Shown piece after piece: positions 7,196 through 10,752 of a stretch of DNA of 10,752 nucleotides. The position numbers and the translations under genes were made by a program. Position 1 is the stretch's first letter; each line of letters opens with the position of its first letter. Below the pieces are notes generated by a model. The model saw only the letters and a list, made by a program, of their open reading frames with translations. It was not told the DNA's origin and did not search any database. Source of the stretch: RUG14186 sp964644555 (GTDB lineage: Bacteria > Bacillota > Clostridia > Eubacteriales > Anaerofustaceae); contig CAZXWI010000053.1 in assembly GCA_964644555.1 (NCBI GenBank), positions 1-10,752 of the forward strand. Direction: 5' to 3'.

Positions 7196-8029
7196 ATGAG
7201 AATTAACAAATATTTGGCAAGCTGTGGTTTGGCTTCAAGAAGAAAAGCGGAAGAATTGATATTGGGTGGCAAGGTAGTTGTAAACGGAAACACCATAAGA
7301 GAATTGGGTTTTGACATAGACGAAAAGCATGACAAAGTCTATGTTAACGGCACTTTGGCAAAGCTCGGTTCCGACAAGGTTTACTATATGCTCAATAAGC
7401 CCGTAGGGGTTATAAGCGCTTCGTCGGCAGACCATGGCGATAAAACGGTTATTGATCTTATAGATGATAAAGAGCATAGGCTGTTTCCCGTTGGCAGACT
7501 CGATAAAGACAGCGAGGGATTGATTTTTATTACAAATGACGGTGATTTTGCCTATATGCTGACTCATCCGAAGTTTGCAAAAGAAAAAAAATATACGGCT
7601 ATACTCAAAGGAATGGTGGATAACAGGGATCTGAAAAAGCTGTTAAAGGGTGTAATGCTTGATGATAAGCTTGCAACAGCCAATTCGGTAAGATTTCTTA
7701 AGGATTTAAAAGGAAACAGTTTGATAGAAATCGTTATCTCAGAAGGGCGTAATCGTCAAGTAAGGCGTATGTGTGAAATAATCGGACATCCCGTATTGAG
7801 CCTGAGAAGAACATCGGAAGCAGGAGTTAACTTAGGTGAACTAAAAATAGGAGAGTATCGAGAACTCACAAATGAAGAAGTTCGTATGTGTATGGGTAAA
7901 GCGTCAGGCTCTTTTAGTAAAGGGAAGTCTTTCGGAAAAAATCAAGCCAATATAAAATGCGGCAATAAACCCATGCAAAGTCAAGCTAAGCCTTATAAGA
8001 AAGCAGCATTTACCAAACGAGAAAAGTAA
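7196..8029 (+). CDS. rluB: Pseudouridine synthase, RluB/RsuA family
   Basis: 277-residue enzyme that isomerises a specific uridine in rRNA (23S for RluB-type members) to pseudouridine. The N-terminal S4 RNA-binding domain runs from MRINKYLASCGLASRRKAEE to about residue 60. The catalytic domain carries GRLDKDSEG (100-108) with nucleophile Asp103, then ITNDG and the LTHP-type loop. The C-terminal catalytic motif is EGRNRQVRRM (183-192). The last 40 residues form a basic, Lys/Ser/Gln-rich tail absent from minimal family members, probably disordered and RNA-binding. Only a weak GGACGG (7182-7187) precedes the ATG, but the start agrees exactly with the usual S4 beginning. It lies divergent from the scpAB operon, its common neighbour in Firmicutes. 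RluB versus RsuA/RluE specificity cannot be proved from sequence; the synteny favours RluB. Confidence 0.88.
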   Translation: MRINKYLASCGLASRRKAEELILGGKVVVNGNTIRELGFDIDEKHDKVYVNGTLAKLGSDKVYYMLNKPVGVISASSADHGDKTVIDLIDDKEHRLFPVGRLDKDSEGLIFITNDGDFAYMLTHPKFAKEKKYTAILKGMVDNRDLKKLLKGVMLDDKLATANSVRFLKDLKGNSLIEIVISEGRNRQVRRMCEIIGHPVLSLRRTSEAGVNLGELKIGEYRELTNEEVRMCMGKASGSFSKGKSFGKNQANIKCGNKPMQSQAKPYKKAAFTKREK

Positions 8030-8100
8030 GGTACGCTAAGGCGGATTTTATTTTAGCATTTGGCAGATAGATTTATTTTAAATAAATGCAAAAGATAAAT

Positions 8101-8150
8101 AAAAGGGCGTATTAACCATCATTCATTTGCAGTTAATACGCTCTTTTTTA
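8101..8150. terminator. Bidirectional intrinsic terminator between rluB and the HPr-like gene
   Basis: AAAAGGGCGTATTAAC (8101-8116) pairs with GTTAATACGCTCTTTT (8132-8147) through 15-16 pairs including one G.T, with a 15-nt loop and T-rich flanks on both strands. It is shared by two convergent genes. Confidence 0.88.
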
Positions 8151-8176
8151 TTTATAATCTATAACAAATGTAAATA

Positions 8177-8451
8177 TTATTCTTCTATTTTGGCATTAAG
8201 TATATCCATAAGAGAAGCGAAAAGTTCTTCTTCATTTTTGCAATCCATGCTTATGTGTATAATATCGCCCTGCTTTACATTGAGAGAAGCTAAGTATACA
8301 ATACTTGTTCCTCTGCTCATACCATAACTTTTCATATCGGGGCGAGTTACGCTGACTTCGGAATTGGCATTCATGCAAGCTTGAGCAAATCTGATAGCTG
8401 TCATTTGATCAATGCCGGTTGGGTTGCCAACCGAAATTTTTTACTAATCAT
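8177..8451 (-). CDS. HPr-family phosphocarrier-like protein, frame broken near the 5' end
   Basis: The open frame 8404-8177 (75 aa from an internal ATG) is the body of an HPr domain. It has the regulatory-loop and sheet segment TSIVYLASLNVKQGDIIHIS and a C-terminal helix ending LMDILNAKIEE. Upstream, in the same frame, reads KISVGNPTGIDQ, the missing first strand and active-site loop, but two stops precede it. The only start with a good ribosome binding site (AAGGTGAT, then ATG at 8451) is in another frame and stops after 16 codons. One extra A in the A6 run (8442-8437) would join them into a 91-residue HPr with normal N-terminus. In that reading Asp15 replaces the phosphorylatable His15, Met17 replaces Arg17, and Ser50 aligns with regulatory Ser46. 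Phosphotransfer from EI is therefore unlikely; a Crh-like regulatory role is possible but inferred. The frame break could be a sequencing or assembly error, real decay, or slippage. The gene is single, with its own promoter. Confidence 0.75.
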
Positions 8452-8474
8452 AAAATCACCTTACTTCAGCTTGC

Positions 8475-8503
8475 ATTATATCACACAGAAATTTAAATCG
8501 CAA
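8475..8503 (-). promoter_or_regulatory. Promoter of the HPr-like gene
   Basis: On the minus strand, TTGCGA (8503-8498) and TATAAT (8480-8475) are separated by 17 nt, with TG one base before the -10 (extended). The predicted start is about 15-20 nt before the AAGGTGAT ribosome binding site of the ATG at 8451. A well-formed promoter and ribosome binding site in front of this ATG support it as the true start, despite the frame break downstream. Confidence 0.65.
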
Positions 8504-8646
8504 TATTCGGTAAACTTAGACCTTATATCGAGCAGTGGGTTTTACTAAGGAAGTTATAATAGAAATTTCGATATCTTACTATAAGCACACCAAAGTCAAA
8601 CTATTTTTCAAGGTGTAAAAAAAATCGTAAAAAATGAAAAAAGTAG

Positions 8647-8674
8647 TTGACAAAAAAATAAAAGTATGTATAAT
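8647..8674 (+). promoter_or_regulatory. tRNA-Asn promoter
   Basis: Perfect -35 TTGACA (8647-8652) and perfect -10 TATAAT (8669-8674) with a 16-nt spacer, 13 nt before the mature tRNA 5' end. It is the strongest promoter in the window, as expected for a stable RNA gene. The 200 bases between it and the HPr promoter show no gene. Confidence 0.9.
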
Positions 8675-8687
8675 ATACTCTTGTAGC

Positions 8688-8763
8688 GCCTCAATAGCTC
8701 AGTCGGTAGAGCGCACGGCTGTTAACCGTTAGGTCCTAGGTTCGAGTCCTAGTTGGGGCGCCA
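8688..8763 (+). tRNA. tRNA-Asn (anticodon GTT)
   Basis: A 76-nt cloverleaf with encoded CCA. Acceptor GCCTCAA (8688-8694) pairs with TTGGGGC (8753-8759) through one T.G pair; discriminator is G8760. The D-stem is GCTC/GAGC. The anticodon loop CTGTTAA (8719-8725) places GTT at 8721-8723. The T-arm is CTAGG-TTCGAGT-CCTAG (8736-8752). The outermost anticodon-stem pair (8714/8730) is a C-T mismatch; all other arms are sound. It reads AAC/AAU codons. It stands alone rather than in a cluster, although a decayed copy of its 3' end lies downstream. Confidence 0.96.
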
Positions 8764-8775
8764 TTTTTATGCAGT

Positions 8776-8802
8776 AAATCAAGTAGAAATACTTGATTTT
8801 TT
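8776..8802 (+). terminator. tRNA-Asn intrinsic terminator
   Basis: AAATCAAGTA (8776-8785) pairs perfectly with TACTTGATTT (8790-8799) around a GAAA tetraloop and runs into six T. It begins 12 nt after the CCA end. Confidence 0.93.
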
Positions 8803-8819
8803 ATTTTACCTAAAAATTG

Positions 8820-8927
8820 AAGACTCGAACCGTACCCCAGCCGACCGGTATGAAATACCGAGGTCGGCGCTATAATGCGAGCATGCGATAGCATGAGGTT
8901 TGCAAGGCAAACTGCGAGCCGAGTCTT
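8820..8927. repeat. Compound palindromic element downstream of tRNA-Asn
   Basis: A G/C-richer 108-bp block bounded by an 8-bp inverted repeat, AAGACTCG (8820-8827) and CGAGTCTT (8920-8927). Inside are three consecutive hairpins. The first, 8840-8868, pairs GCCGAC/GTCGGC and CGGTAT/ATACCG with a 2-nt bulge and a GAA loop. The second, 8882-8895, is CATGC-GATA-GCATG. The third, 8898-8912, is GTTTGC-AAG-GCAAAC. TGCGAG occurs twice (8876-8881, 8913-8918). GACTCGAACC (8822-8831) is the exact reverse complement of the tRNA T-arm sequence at 8739-8748. No ORF fits. It resembles a REP/MITE-like intergenic palindrome or a structured RNA; identity unknown. Confidence 0.6.
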
Positions 8928-8974
8928 AGTTGGTCGTTGTTTAGAGAGTAAATCAAGTATGAGTGCTTGATTTT
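8920..8974 (+). repeat. Degenerate repeat of the tRNA-Asn 3' end and its terminator
   Basis: The stretch starting CGAGTCTTAGTTGG (8920-8933) repeats CGAGTCCTAGTTGG of the tRNA (8743-8756) with one change. About 174-177 nt further along, AGTAAATCAAGTA (8947-8959) repeats 8773-8785 exactly, and CTTGATTTT recurs (8966-8974). The second copy still folds as a terminator-like hairpin: AAATCAAG/CTTGATTT plus two more pairs and a TGAG loop. Acceptor complementarity is lost, so this is a tRNA relic, not a gene. It may come from tandem duplication of a tRNA-Asn unit or from recombination at the tRNA 3' end. Confidence 0.6.
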
Positions 8975-9170
8975 CCCCTTCGATTAATTGTATCGGTATT
9001 GAGTATACAAGGTTCTTTACGAGTATTCGTGAGAACCTTTTAATTATATGTTTCGTTTAAAATCAAATCGATTTGTCACTTAGTATCGATTAAAGGTATG
9101 ATTTTTTACTTTACTCAGTCGAAATGATAAAAAATTTTATTTTATACTCCCAATTCGTCCTTTTTTGGGG
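8975..9170. other. Gene-free AT-rich stretch with an orphan terminator hairpin
   Basis: I see no credible coding frame here. It contains an intrinsic-terminator-like hairpin at 9009-9039, described separately, and a 12-bp palindrome CAAATCGATTTG (9064-9075). The rest is low-complexity AT-rich sequence with several stops in all frames. Confidence 0.5.
9009..9042 (+). terminator. Orphan intrinsic terminator
   Basis: AAGGTTCT (9009-9016) pairs with AGAACCTT (9032-9039). The stem continues as ACGA (9019-9022) with TCGT (9027-9030) around a GTAT loop, and a short T run follows. No gene precedes it within 240 nt except the tRNA, which already has its own terminator. It may be a back-up terminator or what remains of a deleted gene. 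Confidence 0.6.
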
Positions 9171-9198
9171 GTGACAAAAAAGAGAAACTTCGTATAAT
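9171..9198 (+). promoter_or_regulatory. Promoter of the surface-protein gene
   Basis: GTGACA (9171-9176, five of six matches to -35) and a perfect TATAAT (9193-9198) are separated by 16 nt. Transcription would start near 9205, giving an untranslated leader of about 240 nt before the ATG at 9443. That is unusually long for this window. Confidence 0.65.
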
Positions 9199-9204
9199 AT
9201 AGCT

Positions 9205-9442
9205 TGAATACATTTGCGAAAGTCCGAATAATGGGGGGTATAAATGTGTTATATATTTAGAATGTACAGCGTATATATACAGGACTTAGTGAAGTATGAG
9301 ATGCTCATTTACGGCACAAAACCGATAATAACGAAAGGCAGCTTTTATCAGCCCTTTGCTTATGTTTTGTTTTGACAAAGTCAAAACAGCGGTTTATTAA
9401 AATTAAGTAAATGTTAAGCAAAAAATTAAGGAGGATTTCTTT
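9205..9442 (+). promoter_or_regulatory. Long structured 5' leader of the surface-protein gene
   Basis: A leader of about 240 nt with a possible closing stem ACATTT/AAATGT (9210-9215 with 9242-9247) enclosing a G6 run (9233-9238). Three local hairpins follow: ATGAG/CTCAT (9296-9308); ATAA and AAAGG with CCTTT and TTAT (9328-9363, 2x2 internal loop); and a perfect 9-bp stem TGTTTTGAC/GTCAAAACA with loop AAA (9368-9388). There is no T-tract after the last, so it is not an ordinary terminator. AAGGAGGAT (9428-9436) is an almost perfect ribosome binding site, 8 nt from the ATG. I could not match it to a known riboswitch class; cis-regulation is inference. Confidence 0.45.
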
Positions 9443-10537
9443 ATGAAAACAAAATCATTTGGGAAAGCCTTTGTAAGCATAATGCTTGCCATGCTTATGC
9501 TTATATTGCTTATTCCGATGCAGGCATTCGCAAAAACTGTAGATGATTATGATAATGTAACAGCATTTGATTTTTCTCTTACCAGTGTTGCATATGCCTA
9601 TGGCAAACATATAGGTGATGTGTTCCAACCTACATGTGAAGTAGGAACTGCTTATATTAACACTTCTATTATTGCAGAGAAAATTTCCAACGAAGATAGT
9701 TTTGATTCCTTTAAGAAAACTGACGATTATTTTTTTAATGCTAACAAACAGTACTATCTCAAAATGGAATTTCAAGCCAATCCTGCTGATGAGGTAAAAT
9801 TTGCAGCTGATTTCGGAGAAAATAGCTTTAAGCTTATGTTCAATGGTGTTGAATGCAGTAAAGAATTTTACAAAAAAATTGAAGAGCAACGCGAACCGAA
9901 TGACTTTAATACACCGGAATATCGTTACCAAGTTGTTTTCAAGCTCCCCATACTTGAAGCCGTTCCTATAGGTATTGATTTAACAACGGTTATTGAACAG
10001 GGCGGAAATTTTGCTCCGGGAGAAGGTGATTTTGAGATTGAAATGGATATTCCTGCTTGGAACGAATTGGACCTTGATGAATTTACTATAGGCGGTACAA
10101 CCATTACAACCGATGGTACAGGTAGCTTTGATAGTAAAATTACTATTGCGAATGACGATTTCGAAAAAGTATTAGGTCTTCTTTATGATGGAATCGTTTT
10201 AAGACAAAAGATTGGATCTGAAACAGGCTGGACTTATGATGAGACTATATGGGGAGTACTACTTAATGAAGCGGAAGTAAACTCACTTGACGATGAAACG
10301 CCTACCATGGAAGGATACCCTTTGATTTGTTTCAAAATTAATTCGAATTATGAAATCATTGACGATGAAGAGCCTACTACTAAAATAACTTTTACCAATA
10401 CATATACTGAAAATGACGCTGCTCCCAAAACAGGTGATAACAGCAACATTATGTTGTATGCTACACTCGTTGCAGTAGCTGCTGGTTTTGCAGTAGGGAT
10501 CGGATTTTACAGCAAAAATAAAAAAAATTTCAGCTAA
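9443..10537 (+). CDS. Secreted cell-wall-anchored protein with FctA-like pilin domain
   Basis: 364 residues. The Sec signal peptide has basic MKTKSFGK, a long hydrophobic core, and cleavage after AFA (30/31). The N-terminal mature domain (31-170) is probably beta-rich and contains a YYLKMEFQANP-type segment. Residues about 178-322 resemble the FctA/Spy0128-type pilin isopeptide domain, from the GGNFAPGEGDFEIEM opening through GWTYDETIWGV to the closing ITFTNTY (315-321). The sorting signal is PKTGD (328-332) preceded by Ala instead of Leu, then a hydrophobic stretch (336-356) and KNKK tail. A sortase should link it to peptidoglycan or a pilus; no sortase is visible here. At the expected isopeptide positions Asn319 is kept, but the Lys and Glu appear to be Thr181 and Gln255 (inference by remembered family pattern). 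Monocistronic, with its own promoter, long leader and terminator. Adhesin or minor pilin is the likely role; ligand unknown. Confidence 0.75.
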   Translation: MKTKSFGKAFVSIMLAMLMLILLIPMQAFAKTVDDYDNVTAFDFSLTSVAYAYGKHIGDVFQPTCEVGTAYINTSIIAEKISNEDSFDSFKKTDDYFFNANKQYYLKMEFQANPADEVKFAADFGENSFKLMFNGVECSKEFYKKIEEQREPNDFNTPEYRYQVVFKLPILEAVPIGIDLTTVIEQGGNFAPGEGDFEIEMDIPAWNELDLDEFTIGGTTITTDGTGSFDSKITIANDDFEKVLGLLYDGIVLRQKIGSETGWTYDETIWGVLLNEAEVNSLDDETPTMEGYPLICFKINSNYEIIDDEEPTTKITFTNTYTENDAAPKTGDNSNIMLYATLVAVAAGFAVGIGFYSKNKKNFS

Positions 10538-10565
10538 ATAAAGCAAAGTAAAGCGATTAGCTGCG

Positions 10566-10602
10566 AAAAGCCTTATCGAATATTATTCGATAAGGCTTTT
10601 TT
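10566..10602 (+). terminator. Terminator of the surface-protein gene
   Basis: AAAAGCCTTATCGAAT (10566-10581) pairs perfectly with ATTCGATAAGGCTTTT (10585-10600) around a 3-nt loop, and the T run continues to 10602. It lies 28 nt after the stop codon. Confidence 0.94.
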
Positions 10603-10654
10603 ATGCTGTGTGATTTTATAATAGTACGCGTTTGGCTTTTATGGTATTCCAATG

Positions 10655-10679
10655 AACCGTTTATCAAATTATAACGGTT
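10655..10679. repeat. Small inverted repeat near the right edge
   Basis: AACCGTT (10655-10661) and AACGGTT (10673-10679) form a perfect 7-bp inverted repeat with an 11-nt AT-rich spacer. There is no T-tract on either side. It could be an operator or a hairpin next to a gene beyond the edge; no gene is supported in 10603-10752. Confidence 0.35.
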
Positions 10680-10752
10680 TGTTTATATAACTACTAATAA
10701 TGAATTTAAACCTCTGCCGAAAATATCGCAGGATATATTAAGAATGTATGCG

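Noticed and set aside
8127..8327. Plus-strand 66-codon frame over the HPr-like gene.
   Set aside because: It overlaps the terminator and the well-matched HPr body on the other strand and lacks a ribosome binding site.
8960..9170. Possible CRISPR or tandem repeat array in the gene-free stretch.
   Set aside because: No regularly spaced direct repeats; only isolated hairpins and one 12-bp palindrome.
9311..9345. GGCACAAAACC followed by CGAAAGGCAGC looked at first like part of a c-di-GMP-I riboswitch.
   Set aside because: The GCACAGGGCAAACC and GGGACGCAAAGC consensus segments and the downstream arm are not present, so the match is superficial.
9455..9931. 158-codon minus-strand frame opposite the surface-protein gene.
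   Set aside because: Composition is low-complexity (Ile, Phe, Lys, Cys-rich), no ribosome binding site or promoter, and the plus-strand frame has clear signal peptide and sorting signal.

Overview
The window looks like a chromosomal segment from a low-GC Gram-positive bacterium of the Firmicutes, most likely a gut-type member of the Clostridia. Several things support this. The genes have strong AGGAGG-type ribosome binding sites and A/T-rich codon use. The scpA-scpB-rluB neighbourhood, YtxH/DUF948 proteins, a second EF-G-like factor and an HPr-family protein are typical of the group. So is a surface protein with a Gram-positive cell-wall sorting signal. I cannot name the genus.

Layout. Positions 75-1988 encode the membrane AAA+ protease FtsH, probably from a TTG start. 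A separate promoter then drives two small membrane-associated proteins (YtxH-like and DUF948-like, 2084-2857). An EF-G-like GTPase follows (2945-4939) and ends at a strong bidirectional terminator. On the minus strand lies a compact operon reading site-2 protease (M50), scpA, scpB (6920 down to 5016). Its promoter is in the intergenic region it shares with the divergent rluB-type pseudouridine synthase gene (7196-8029). A second bidirectional terminator separates rluB from a minus-strand HPr-like gene (8451 down to 8177). The frame of that gene is broken by one base in an A6 run, and its phosphorylatable His15 is replaced by Asp.

A tRNA-Asn(GTT) gene follows (8688-8763), with an excellent promoter and terminator. 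Just downstream is an unusual 108-bp palindromic element (8820-8927), and after it a degenerate repeat of the tRNA 3' end plus its terminator. A gene-poor stretch then leads to a promoter, a leader of about 240 nt with several hairpins, and a 364-residue secreted protein. That protein carries an FctA-like pilin domain and a PKTG sorting signal (9443-10537) and is closed by its own terminator. The last 150 bases hold an inverted repeat and no gene I can defend.

Function. Most of the window is housekeeping: membrane protein quality control (FtsH, M50 protease), translation (EF-G-like factor, RluB, tRNA-Asn) and chromosome condensation (ScpAB with SMC). The accessory and least conventional part is 8177-9442 together with the surface protein: the HPr paralogue, the tRNA-flanking element, and the long leader before the cell-wall protein.
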